Origin: Streptomyces sp. OfavH-34-F
Lineage (GTDB): Bacteria > Actinomycetota > Actinomycetes > Streptomycetales > Streptomycetaceae
Reading direction: 5' to 3'
DNA: 64,000 nt
Assembly: GCF_022347745.1 (NCBI RefSeq)
Contig: NZ_JAKRGC010000009.1
Span: 1 to 64,000, forward strand
Part shown: piece by piece, positions 8,354 to 15,804 of the stretch
Layout: the number at the start of each line of letters is the position of its first letter
How positions within the stretch are numbered: position 1 is the first letter of the stretch
Notes under the pieces: generated by a model
What the model saw: only the letters and a program-made list of their open reading frames with translations
The model's database searches: none
What the model was told of the DNA's origin: nothing
Program-made: the position numbers and the translations under genes

Positions 8354-9298
8354 TCAGACCGCTCCCGGTCCGGGTTCCTCGATGGTGACGCGCGGCAGCA
8401 GCTCCTCGTACGCCGTGCGGTCGAAGTCGCCCGCGGTGGGGGCGAGCACGGTCGCCGTCGACAGTGCCACCGCCCGGCGCAGCCGCTCCGGCCAGCTCAG
8501 GGACTCCACCAGGCCGGAGAGCAGTCCGGCGACCGCGGAGTCGCCCGCTCCGGTCGGGTTGCCCTTGACGGCGGCGGGCGGCGAGGCCCGCCAGACGCCG
8601 TCCGGGGTGACCGCGAGCATGCCGTCGGGGCCGAGGGAGGCGACGACGCCGTGGGCGCCCCGGCGGCGGGCGTCGCGGGTGGCGCGCAGAGGTTCGCGGG
8701 AGCCGGTGAGCTGGGCCAGCTCGTCCGCGTTGGGCTTGATCAGGTCGGGCCGGGCGGCGATGCCCCGGCGCAGCGGTTCGCCGCTGGTGTCCAGGAGGAC
8801 GGGGACGCCGGCGGCGCGGGCGAGCCGGACGAGTTCGCCGTAGGCGCCGACGTGGATGCCGGGCGGGAGGCTGCCGCAGAGCGCGACGGCGTCGGCGGTG
8901 TCCAGCAGTCCGGTGTACGTGGCGAGCAGGGCGGCCCACTCGTCGGCGGTGACCTGGGGGCCGGGCTCGTTGAACTGGGTGGTGTCGCCGGTGGCGGCGT
9001 CCACGACCGCGAGGGTGCGGCGGGTGTCGCCGGAGACGGGGACGAGCGCGTCGGTGAGGGTGCCCGCGGTCCGGGGGAGCGCGGCGAGCCGGTCGCGCAG
9101 GACGGTCCCGGTGGGGCCGCCGGCGAAGCCGGTGACGACGGTGTCGTGGCCGAGGGCGGTGAGGACGCGGGCGACGTTGAGGCCCTTGCCGCCGGGGCGC
9201 TCGGAGGTGTGGGTGACCCGGTGGGCGGTGTGCGGTACGAGGGCGGGGACGGCGTAGGTCAGGTCGAGTGCCGTGTTCAGCGTGACCGTGAGGATCAC
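8354..9298 (-). CDS. PfkB-family hexose-phosphate kinase (1-phosphofructokinase/tagatose-6-phosphate kinase)
   Basis: 314 residues. It begins MILTVTLNTALDLTY as in FruK/LacC-type kinases, with the ribokinase-family signature GGKGLNVARVL and the C-terminal catalytic motif GNPTGAGDSAVAGLLSG, where Asp is the base and GAGD the anion hole. It would phosphorylate fructose-1-phosphate or tagatose-6-phosphate to the ketose bisphosphate. The next gene, an aldolase, would then split that product. Placement beside nagA, nagK and a SIS isomerase favours an amino-sugar-derived substrate. No fruA-like PTS gene is adjacent, which argues against a plain fructose operon. Specificity is unresolved. Confidence 0.82.
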   Translation of the reverse strand: MILTVTLNTALDLTYAVPALVPHTAHRVTHTSERPGGKGLNVARVLTALGHDTVVTGFAGGPTGTVLRDRLAALPRTAGTLTDALVPVSGDTRRTLAVVDAATGDTTQFNEPGPQVTADEWAALLATYTGLLDTADAVALCGSLPPGIHVGAYGELVRLARAAGVPVLLDTSGEPLRRGIAARPDLIKPNADELAQLTGSREPLRATRDARRRGAHGVVASLGPDGMLAVTPDGVWRASPPAAVKGNPTGAGDSAVAGLLSGLVESLSWPERLRRAVALSTATVLAPTAGDFDRTAYEELLPRVTIEEPGPGAV

Positions 9299-9388
9299 CG
9301 CGGCCGCCCCTTCGATCCGTGCTCAGCGCCGGTTCCTCGCCGGAACGCGCTTTCCGTGCTGGTTTCCCAAAGGATCATGCCAAAGAGG

Positions 9389-9422
9389 CGGCGGTCGGCC
9401 CAGTCCTCCGGGCCAACCGCCG
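9389..9422 (-). terminator. Hairpin downstream of nagA
   Basis: The arms CGGCGGTCGGCCC and GGGCCAACCGCCG pair with one mismatch around an 8-nt loop. The hairpin lies between the nagA stop and the downstream PfkB start, so it may separate or attenuate the two transcription units. Confidence 0.6.
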
Positions 9423-9489
9423 TCTCTTCGTTACGTGTGCGACCGGTCGCGGAACGCGCGCCGCCGGGCGCTCGGCGGGGGGCCGGGGG

Positions 9490-10638
9490 TCAGGGGCGGA
9501 CGATCCATTCGCCCTTGCGCATGACGCCCTTGAGCCGGAACTCCTCGTCCAGGACGACCAGGTCGGCGTCCTTGCCGGGCTCCAGCGAACCGACCTTGTC
9601 GTCGATGCCGAGGAGCCGGGCGGGGTTGGCGGAGATGGAGCGGACCACGTCCCCGACCGGGATGCGGTCGATGGTGACGGCGCGGTGGAAAGCGGTGTCC
9701 AGGGTGAGCGTGGAGCCGGCGATGGAGTTGCCCTCGACGAGCCGGGCGACGCCGTTCTCGACGTTCACGGCGAGCGGGCCCAGCTGGTAGCGGCCGTCGC
9801 CGAAACCGGCCGCGTCCATGGCGTCGGTGATCAGGGCGACGCGGTCGGCGCCCGCGTGGTGGTAGGCCAGTTCGAGCGCGGCCGGGTGCAGATGCGTGCC
9901 GTCGTTGATCAGCTCCACGGTGACCCGCTCGTCCTCCAGGAGGGCGGCGATCGGGCCGGGGGAGCGGTGGCCGAGGGTCGGCATCGCGTTGAAGAGGTGG
10001 GTGGCGACGGTGGCCCCGGCGTCGATCGCCTCGACGGTCTGCTCGTACGTGGCGTCGGTGTGGCCGATGGCCGCGATGACGTCGTGCTCGGCGAGCAGCC
10101 GCACGGAGTCGATGCCGCCGGGCAGTTCGGTGGCCAGGGTGAACATCTTGGCGGTGCCGCGCGCGGCGTCCATGAGCTTGCGGACCTCGGCCGGGTCCGG
10201 GTGGCGCAGCAGGTTCTCGCTGTGGGCGCCCTTGCGACAGGGCGAGATGAAGGGGCCCTCGAAGTGGATGCCGGCGAGGTCGCCCTGCTCGACCAGTTCG
10301 GAGAGGATGCCGGCGCGCTCGGCGAGGAAGTCCATCTCGCCGGTGACCGTGGAGGCGACGAGGGTGGTGGTGCCGTGCTCCCGGTGGGTGCGGACGCCGG
10401 TCAGGACCTCGTCGACGGTGCCGGAGGTGAAGGAGGCGCCGCCGCCGCCGTGGTTGTGCATGTCCACGAAGCCGGGGACGATCCAGTGCCCGGAGAGATC
10501 CAGGACGGGAGTGTCCGCAGCGGCCGGATCGCCGGAGATGCGGGTGCCTTCGACGACCACCCGGCCGTTCTCGACGGTGCCGGTGGGCAGCACCACCCGA
10601 GCCCCTGCGAGAACGGTGCTGTCTGCGCGTCCGGCCAT
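9490..10638 (-). CDS. nagA: N-acetylglucosamine-6-phosphate deacetylase NagA
   Basis: 382 residues. It converts GlcNAc-6-P (and often GalNAc-6-P) to the amine and acetate. Amidohydrolase hallmarks are present: VPGFVDMHNHGGGG near the N-terminus, HFEGPFIS, AAIGHTDATYEQ, THLFNAMPTLGHR, the catalytic-Asp region ALITDAMDAAGFGDG, and a late SISANPARLLGIDDKVGSLEPGKDADLV. Its ATG overlaps the nagK stop (TGATG), so the two genes are translationally coupled, as in the known Streptomyces nagKA operon. Upstream alternatives add only an atypical Arg-rich extension. Control is expected through the dre site in front of nagK. Confidence 0.95.
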   Translation of the reverse strand: MAGRADSTVLAGARVVLPTGTVENGRVVVEGTRISGDPAAADTPVLDLSGHWIVPGFVDMHNHGGGGASFTSGTVDEVLTGVRTHREHGTTTLVASTVTGEMDFLAERAGILSELVEQGDLAGIHFEGPFISPCRKGAHSENLLRHPDPAEVRKLMDAARGTAKMFTLATELPGGIDSVRLLAEHDVIAAIGHTDATYEQTVEAIDAGATVATHLFNAMPTLGHRSPGPIAALLEDERVTVELINDGTHLHPAALELAYHHAGADRVALITDAMDAAGFGDGRYQLGPLAVNVENGVARLVEGNSIAGSTLTLDTAFHRAVTIDRIPVGDVVRSISANPARLLGIDDKVGSLEPGKDADLVVLDEEFRLKGVMRKGEWIVRP

Positions 10639-11570
10639 CAGGCGGATACCTCCGTCGAGAGAAGATCCCAGGCGAGCAGCCCTGCGCCCAGGCATCCGGC
10701 GGTGTCCCCGAGGGCCGCCGGGACGATGTGGGGCAGCTTCTGGAACGTGACGCGTTCCTCGACGGCCGCACGGAGTGGTGTGAACAAGGTTTCCCCGGCC
10801 TCGGCGAGCCCGCCACCGATGATGAGCGTGCGCGGGTCCAGCAGGGTGAGCGCGGTGACGAGCCCGGCGGCGAGCGCCTCGACGGCCTCGCGCCAGACCT
10901 CGACGGCCTTCGGGTCGCCCGACTCCACGGCCTTGGCGCAGTCGGCCGCGTCCGCCTTCGGGTCGCCGGAGGCGGCGGCCCAGGCGCGGCTGACGGCGGA
11001 GGCGGACGCCAGGGTCTCCAGGCAGCCGCGCTGGCCGCAGCCGCAGTCCGGCCCGTCCGGCCGGATCACGATGTGCCCGATCTCGCCCGCGTAGCCGTGG
11101 GCACCCTCCTCGATGGCCCCGGCGATGCCGATGGCCCCGGCGATGCCGGTACCGAGCGGGATGAACAGGAAGCGGTCGGCGCCCCGGCCGGCCCCGATGC
11201 GGCCCTCGGCGAGCCCTCCGGTGCGGACGTCGTGGCCGAGGGCCACGGGCACCCCGCCGAGCCGTTCGCCCAGCAGCCGGCGCATGGGTACGTCGCGCCA
11301 GCCCAGGTTGGCGGCGTAGACGGCGATGCCCTGCGCGGCGTCCACGATGCCGGGCACGGCGACGCCGGCCGCGAGGGCGCTCTCGCCGAAGTGCTCCTCG
11401 CCATACGCGCGCAGGTCGGCGGCGAAGCCGAGGATCGACTCCACGACGGCGTCGGGACCGCGCTCTCTGCCGGTCGCGCGGCGTGTCTCGTAGAGCAGGG
11501 CACCATCGGCCCCGACCAGTGCGGCCTTCATTCCGGTGCCGCCCACATCGAGGGCGATGACGTGTTTCAC
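10638..11570 (-). CDS. nagK: ROK-family N-acetylglucosamine kinase NagK
   Basis: 310 residues. The ATP-binding DVGGTGMKAALVG is at the N-terminus. Later come GIPLGTGI-like IPLGTGIAGAIGIAG, the ROK sugar-binding GEIGHIVI with its conserved His, and the ROK zinc motif CGCGQRGCLETLAS. The IIGGGLAEAGE segment closes the fold. A DNA-binding domain is absent, so this is a kinase rather than a ROK repressor. Adjacency and overlap with nagA point to phosphorylation of GlcNAc salvaged in non-PTS form; a glucokinase activity is the alternative. A dre-like DasR operator lies 28 bp upstream of the start. Confidence 0.9.
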   Translation of the reverse strand: MKHVIALDVGGTGMKAALVGADGALLYETRRATGRERGPDAVVESILGFAADLRAYGEEHFGESALAAGVAVPGIVDAAQGIAVYAANLGWRDVPMRRLLGERLGGVPVALGHDVRTGGLAEGRIGAGRGADRFLFIPLGTGIAGAIGIAGAIEEGAHGYAGEIGHIVIRPDGPDCGCGQRGCLETLASASAVSRAWAAASGDPKADAADCAKAVESGDPKAVEVWREAVEALAAGLVTALTLLDPRTLIIGGGLAEAGETLFTPLRAAVEERVTFQKLPHIVPAALGDTAGCLGAGLLAWDLLSTEVSA

Positions 11571-11598
11571 GTGGAACAGTTTCGCCCGAGCGACCCCA

Positions 11599-11614
11599 AA
11601 AGGTCTAGTCCACT
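11599..11614. promoter_or_regulatory. dre-like DasR site before nagKA
   Basis: AAAGGTCTAGTCCACT matches the DasR consensus ACTGGTCTAGACCACT at 13 of 16 positions and sits 28 bp before nagK. DasR is the GntR-family repressor that releases DNA on binding glucosamine-6-phosphate. A dre site at nagKA is known in S. coelicolor. Confidence 0.85.
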
Positions 11615-11771
11615 ATCGCTGTTTGTTGCGCATCCATACAAAATCCCCGGTACCGGTTACGGGGAACGGCCCGGTTTGTCGAGAAGGCCCCCGGGCGGGC
11701 CGGGTGCGCCGGGCCCGTCCGGAAGCATGCCCGCCGCCGGGTGTGATCACGCGCGCCCCGCGGAAGCGCGC

Positions 11772-12680
11772 TCACCCCGGCAGGATCACGCTGCGCGAGA
11801 GGTTGCGGGGGTGGTCCGGGTCGTACCCCTTCGCCTCGGCCAGCGCCACCGCGAGCCGCTGCGCCCGGATCAGGTCGGCCATCGGGTCCGCCGTGCGGTG
11901 CGCGACGAGCGTGCCGCCGACCGCCGCCACCTCGCCGGCCAGCCCCTCCGGCAGCGCGCCGAAGACCCAGGCGACCCGGTTCGGCCCGGTGATCGCGATG
12001 GGGCCGTGGCGGTACTCCATCGCCGGGTACGCCTCGGTCCAGGCGCCCGCCGCCTCGCGCATCTTCAGCCCGGCCTCCTGGGCCAGCCCGTAGGTCCAGC
12101 CGCGCCCCAGGAACGTCCACTGCTCGGCCGCGAGCACCGCCTCGTCCAGCGGCTCGGTCACCGCCAGCTCCGCGTCCACCGCCGCCTCGGCGACCGTCTT
12201 CACGCCCGCCGGAAGGGGACCGGCCGCCTCCAGGCCCGCCCGCAGGAAGGCGAGCGCGGTGGTGGCGAACCGGGTCTGCACCACGGACTCCTCGTCCGCC
12301 CAGTCCAGCACGGCCACCGTGTCGGCCGCCTCCATGACCGGCGTCCCCGGGTCGCCGGTCAGCGCGACCGTGGCCGTGCGCCCGCGCAGCCCGGCCAGGA
12401 GCGCCAGCACCTCGCTCGTCGTACCCGAGCGGGTGATCGCGACCACCCGGTCGTAGGGGCGGTCCACCGGGAACTCCGACGAGGCGTACGCGTCCGTCTC
12501 GCCCTGTCCGGCCGCCTCCCGCAGGGCCGCGTAGGCGATGGCCATGAACCACGAGGTGCCGCAGCCGGTGACCGCGACGCGCTCGCCGGGCCTCGGCAGT
12601 CCGCCGAACCGCGCGCCCGCCTCGGCGGCGCGCCGCCAGCAGCCGGGCTGGGTGGCGATTTCAGATGCGGTACGCGACAT
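11772..12680 (-). CDS. SIS-domain sugar-phosphate isomerase/deaminase (AgaS/GlmS-like)
   Basis: 302 residues containing two SIS domains: VAVTGCGTSWFMAIAYAA with the Ser/Thr loop AITRSGTTSEVLALLA in the first half, and a second copy from about residue 170 (LGRGWTYGLAQEAGLKMREA, EYRHGPIAI). The EYRHGPI segment with its His is typical of aldose-ketose isomerases of the GlmS C-terminal and AgaS groups. There is no glutaminase domain, so it would act as a deaminase/isomerase on an amino-sugar phosphate rather than a synthase. It precedes nagK-nagA on the same strand and has its own dre-like site 68 bp upstream. Galactosamine-6-P or glucosamine-6-P are the likely substrates. Confidence 0.82.
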   Translation of the reverse strand: MSRTASEIATQPGCWRRAAEAGARFGGLPRPGERVAVTGCGTSWFMAIAYAALREAAGQGETDAYASSEFPVDRPYDRVVAITRSGTTSEVLALLAGLRGRTATVALTGDPGTPVMEAADTVAVLDWADEESVVQTRFATTALAFLRAGLEAAGPLPAGVKTVAEAAVDAELAVTEPLDEAVLAAEQWTFLGRGWTYGLAQEAGLKMREAAGAWTEAYPAMEYRHGPIAITGPNRVAWVFGALPEGLAGEVAAVGGTLVAHRTADPMADLIRAQRLAVALAEAKGYDPDHPRNLSRSVILPG

Positions 12681-12748
12681 GCGGAACGACTCCTTGCGGC
12701 TGGACCGGGCGAGGCTGAGGACGGTGGGAAGTTGACGCGCCGTCGGTT

Positions 12749-12764
12749 AAAGGTCTGGACCAAT
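12749..12764. promoter_or_regulatory. dre-like DasR site before the SIS gene
   Basis: AAAGGTCTGGACCAAT matches the dre consensus at 12 of 16 positions, with a strong GGTCTnGACC core. It lies 68 bp upstream of the SIS-isomerase start within the divergent promoter region. Confidence 0.75.
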
Positions 12765-12842
12765 AAGGCCCGTACGGCGAGACCTACTTAGCAGGCGCCG
12801 CACGGCCCGTGCAATGCTGCGACGTTGTGGAAGCGATACCTC

Positions 12843-12858
12843 CGTGGTGTAGACCTCT
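12843..12858. promoter_or_regulatory. dre-like DasR site before the sugar-binding protein
   Basis: CGTGGTGTAGACCTCT matches AGTGGTCTAGACCACT at 13 of 16 positions. It is 94 bp upstream of the lipoprotein start and about 94 bp from the previous dre-like site, so two DasR dimers could cover the divergent promoters. Confidence 0.75.
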
Positions 12859-12952
12859 GCGTCATCGGCGGGAAAGATCGCAGCTCACCCGAAGTGTCCC
12901 CAGTGGACCTGGGAGCGGTGGACGAAGCAGGACGACGAGAACGGACTCAGCT

Positions 12953-14218
12953 GTGCAGCGGCGTTACTTGGGACTGACGGCGGCGGTCGCCGCACTGGGC
13001 ATGACGGCGACACTGTCCGGCTGCGGAGGCGGCGGCGGCTCCGGGGACGTCACGCTGAAGCTGGTCGCGGCCGACTACGGCACGAGTGACGCCAACAAGT
13101 CCGACACGTACTGGGACGGCATCGCGCGCGGCTTCGAGGCGTCCCACCCCGGCATCAAGGTCGAGGTGACCGTGCTGCCCTGGACCGACATCGACCGCGA
13201 GGTCGCCAAGATGGTCAAGGACGGCAAGGCCCCCGACATCGCCCAGATTGGCGCCTACGCGGACTACGCCAAGGCCGGGAAGCTCTACTCCGCCAACGAG
13301 ATGCTCAGCATCCCCACCCAGGCCAACTTCCTGCCGAAGCTCACCGACGCCGGACGGGTCAACCGCATCCAGTACGGGCTGCCCTTCGTCGCCAGCACCC
13401 GGCTGCTCTTCTACAACAAGAAGATCTTCAGCCAGGCCGGCCTCGACGCGCCCCGCACCTGGAACGACATCGCCGCCGACGCGGCCGCGCTGGAGCAGGC
13501 CGGTGTGAAGTACCCCCTCGCGCTGCCCCTCGGGCCCGAGGAGTCCCAGGCCGAGACGCTGATGTGGATGCTCAGCGGGGACGGCGGCTACACCGATGAC
13601 GCCGGCTCGTACGACATCGACTCCCAGGAGAACATCACGACGTTCACCTGGCTGAAGTCCCACCTCGTCGACAAGCGCCTCGTCGGCCCGGTCGCCCCCG
13701 GCAAGCTCAACCGCGCGGCCGCCTTCGAGGCGTTCACCAAGGGCCAGGTCGGCATGCTCAACGGCCACCCCACGCTGATGGAGGAGGCCGGGCAGCGGGG
13801 CGTCGAGGTCGGCATGGTTCCGCTGCCCGGCCTCGACGGCCCCAGCAACCGGCCGATGGGCGTCGCCGACTGGATCATGGGCTTCAAGCAGAACGACCAC
13901 CGGAAGGAGATAGGCGAGTTCTTCGACTTCCTCTTCACCGACAAGAACATCATCCAGTTCGCCGACATGTACGACATGCTGCCGGTCACCGACAGCGCGT
14001 CCGCCGCGATGGAGGACGACCCGCAGTACAAGGCGCTGCGCCCGTTCCTCGCCGCGCTCTCGCAGGCCGAGTTCTACCCCTTCGGCAAGACGTCCTGGGC
14101 GAAGGCGAGCGAGTCCATCAAGGAGAACATCGGCACGGCCGTGGAGCCGGGGGCCAGCCCGGAGGCGGTGCTCGGGCGGATCGCCCGCGACGCGACGGCG
14201 GCGGAGGCGGCGGAGTAG
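12953..14218 (+). CDS. Extracellular sugar-binding lipoprotein of an ABC transporter
   Basis: 421 residues from GTG at 12953. An export signal, YLGLTAAVAALGMTATLSGC, ends in a lipobox with Cys near residue 24, so the protein is anchored outside the membrane. The rest is a family 1 solute-binding protein: FEASHPGIKVEVTVLPWTD, GKAPDIAQIGAYADYA, LLFYNKKIFSQAGLDAPRTW and GQVGMLNGHP. No permease or ATPase gene is adjacent; in Streptomyces a shared ATPase (MsiK) often serves such orphans, but the permeases would still have to be elsewhere. Divergence from the SIS gene and the dre-like sites suggest an amino sugar or chitin oligomer as ligand (inference). Confidence 0.88.
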   Translation: MQRRYLGLTAAVAALGMTATLSGCGGGGGSGDVTLKLVAADYGTSDANKSDTYWDGIARGFEASHPGIKVEVTVLPWTDIDREVAKMVKDGKAPDIAQIGAYADYAKAGKLYSANEMLSIPTQANFLPKLTDAGRVNRIQYGLPFVASTRLLFYNKKIFSQAGLDAPRTWNDIAADAAALEQAGVKYPLALPLGPEESQAETLMWMLSGDGGYTDDAGSYDIDSQENITTFTWLKSHLVDKRLVGPVAPGKLNRAAAFEAFTKGQVGMLNGHPTLMEEAGQRGVEVGMVPLPGLDGPSNRPMGVADWIMGFKQNDHRKEIGEFFDFLFTDKNIIQFADMYDMLPVTDSASAAMEDDPQYKALRPFLAALSQAEFYPFGKTSWAKASESIKENIGTAVEPGASPEAVLGRIARDATAAEAAE

Positions 14219-14249
14219 GCGGGTCAGGCCGCGCCATATATTGGCTGAT

Positions 14250-14519
14250 ATGACCGCCCAGCCCCCGAACGGCCCCACCGACCCCGACGAGCCCGCCCCG
14301 CTGTCCGACCGCGACCGCGCGGTCCTGGCGGTGGAGCGGCAGTCGTGGGCGGGCCCGGGGGCGAAGGAGCGGGCGATCCGGGAGCGGCTAGGGCTGTCGC
14401 CCACGCGCTACTACCAGCTGCTCAACGCGCTGCTGGACGACCGGCGGGCCCTGGAGGAGGACCCGGTCACGGTGAACCGCCTCCGCCGTGTGCGCGAGGC
14501 CCGCCGCAACCGCCGCTGA
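14250..14519 (+). CDS. DUF3263 small helix-turn-helix-like protein
   Basis: 89 residues from the ATG at 14250 (a TTG at 14241 is in frame). The conserved DUF3263 core is visible: LSDRDRAVLAVERQSWAGPG followed by KERAIRERLGLSPTRYYQLL and a basic Arg-rich tail. The KERAIRERLGLSPTRYYQLL segment looks like an HTH, so DNA binding is plausible. The family is widespread in Actinobacteria with no established function. It is followed 28 bp later by otsB and may be cotranscribed with it. Confidence 0.85.
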   Translation: MTAQPPNGPTDPDEPAPLSDRDRAVLAVERQSWAGPGAKERAIRERLGLSPTRYYQLLNALLDDRRALEEDPVTVNRLRRVREARRNRR

Positions 14520-14547
14520 GCCGGCGCGCCCCGCTACGCTCGGACGC

Positions 14548-15402
14548 ATGGGTAGCCATCCGTACCGCCCCACGACCCCCGCCGGACTCCGTGGCCTGGA
14601 GGCCGTTCTCGCGCGGCCCGAGAAGGCCCTCGTCGCGCTCGACTTCGACGGCACGCTGGCGGACATCGTGCCGGACCCGGAGCAGGCGCGGGCCCACCCC
14701 GGCGCCGTCGAGGCCCTGGCCGCGCTCGCGCCCCGGGTCGGTGCGGTGGCCGTGATCACCGGCCGTCCGGCCGACGTCGCCGTGCGGTACGGCGGCTTCG
14801 CCGGGGTCGCCGGCCTCGACCACCTCGTCGTCCTCGGGCACTACGGCGCCGAACGGTGGGACGCGGCCACCGGCGAGGTCCGCGCCCCCGACCCGCACCC
14901 CGGCATCGCCGCCGTGCGCGCCGGACTCCCCGCCGTACTCGACGGGTCCGGGCTCAGGGAGGAGATCTGGACCGAGGACAAGGGCCACGCCCTCGCCGTC
15001 CACACCCGCCGCGCGGCCGACCCGCAGGCGGCGTTCGAGGCACTGCGCGGGCCCCTCGGCGAGCTGGCCGCCGCGCACGGGCTGATCGTCGAACCGGGCC
15101 GCCTCGTCCTGGAACTGCGCCCGCCCGGCATGGACAAGGGCGTCGCGCTCACCGGATACGTACACGAGATCGGCGCCGCGTCCGTCGTCTACGCGGGCGA
15201 CGACCTGGGCGACCTCGCCGCGTACGCGGCCGTCGAGCGGCTGCGGGAGGACGAGGCGAACCCGGTACCCGGTCTGCTCATCTGCAGCGGCACCGAGGTC
15301 CCCGAACTGGCCGCCCGCGCCGACCTCACCCTGCCGGGCCCCGGCGCCGTCGTGGACCAGCTGCACGACCTGGCCCGCCAACTCGCCGCGCACACAGGCT
15401 GA
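14548..15402 (+). CDS. otsB: Trehalose-6-phosphate phosphatase OtsB
   Basis: 284 residues. A HAD-superfamily phosphatase: motif I is VALDFDGTLADIV with the nucleophile Asp and the general acid/base Asp; VAVITGRPADVAV is motif II; the Lys motif is MDKGVAL; motif IV is VYAGDDLGDLAAY. These are arranged as in OtsB-type enzymes that release trehalose from trehalose-6-phosphate. ATG at 14548 is preferred; the in-frame upstream extension is Arg/Ala-rich and unconvincing. The partner otsA is 4.8 kb away on the other strand, separated by an inserted-looking module. Confidence 0.92.
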   Translation: MGSHPYRPTTPAGLRGLEAVLARPEKALVALDFDGTLADIVPDPEQARAHPGAVEALAALAPRVGAVAVITGRPADVAVRYGGFAGVAGLDHLVVLGHYGAERWDAATGEVRAPDPHPGIAAVRAGLPAVLDGSGLREEIWTEDKGHALAVHTRRAADPQAAFEALRGPLGELAAAHGLIVEPGRLVLELRPPGMDKGVALTGYVHEIGAASVVYAGDDLGDLAAYAAVERLREDEANPVPGLLICSGTEVPELAARADLTLPGPGAVVDQLHDLARQLAAHTG

Positions 15403-15484
15403 TCGGGCCTCGTGCCGCCTTCGCTTACCGGTATGCCTGTGGCATCCTGTTGCGACTCTGGGTCACGCGGCAGCGGGGGGCGGC

Positions 15485-15790
15485 ATGAGCGGCAGTGCGG
15501 ACGACGGGCTCGATCTGACGGACGCGGTACGGCTGTTACGGCGCCAGCTGGCCGCCGCCCAGCGGGACGCCCAGCACTCGGACGTCAGGTTCCGGGTCGG
15601 TGAGGTCACCGTCGAACTCGCCGTCCAGCTGACCCGCACCGGCAGCGGCGGCGGCTCCCTCCGCTTCGGCGTGGTCGGCGCCGACGCCAAGCGGGAGCGC
15701 GCCCACAGCACCACCCACCGCATCCAGCTCACCCTGCACCCCGTCTCCGGCAGCGGCGGCGACCTGGAGATCGGCGACAGCGACGACTGA
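15485..15790 (+). CDS. Trypco2-type (trypsin-co-occurring) domain protein
   Basis: A 101-residue small acidic protein starting MSGSADDGLDLTDAVRLLRR. The pattern is an N-terminal helix (LDLTDAVRLLRRQLAAAQRD), then FRVGEVTVELAVQLTR and a second strand-rich part ending HRIQLTLHPV. This fits the trypsin-co-occurring domain described beside trypsin-like peptidases in bacterial conflict systems. It ends 14 bp before the large protease-NTPase gene, so the two should be cotranscribed. It has no catalytic residues; an adaptor or substrate role is likely. Family assignment is by motif recall, not a search. Confidence 0.75.
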   Translation: MSGSADDGLDLTDAVRLLRRQLAAAQRDAQHSDVRFRVGEVTVELAVQLTRTGSGGGSLRFGVVGADAKRERAHSTTHRIQLTLHPVSGSGGDLEIGDSDD

Positions 15791-15804
15791 CCGAGCGGAA
15801 CGCG

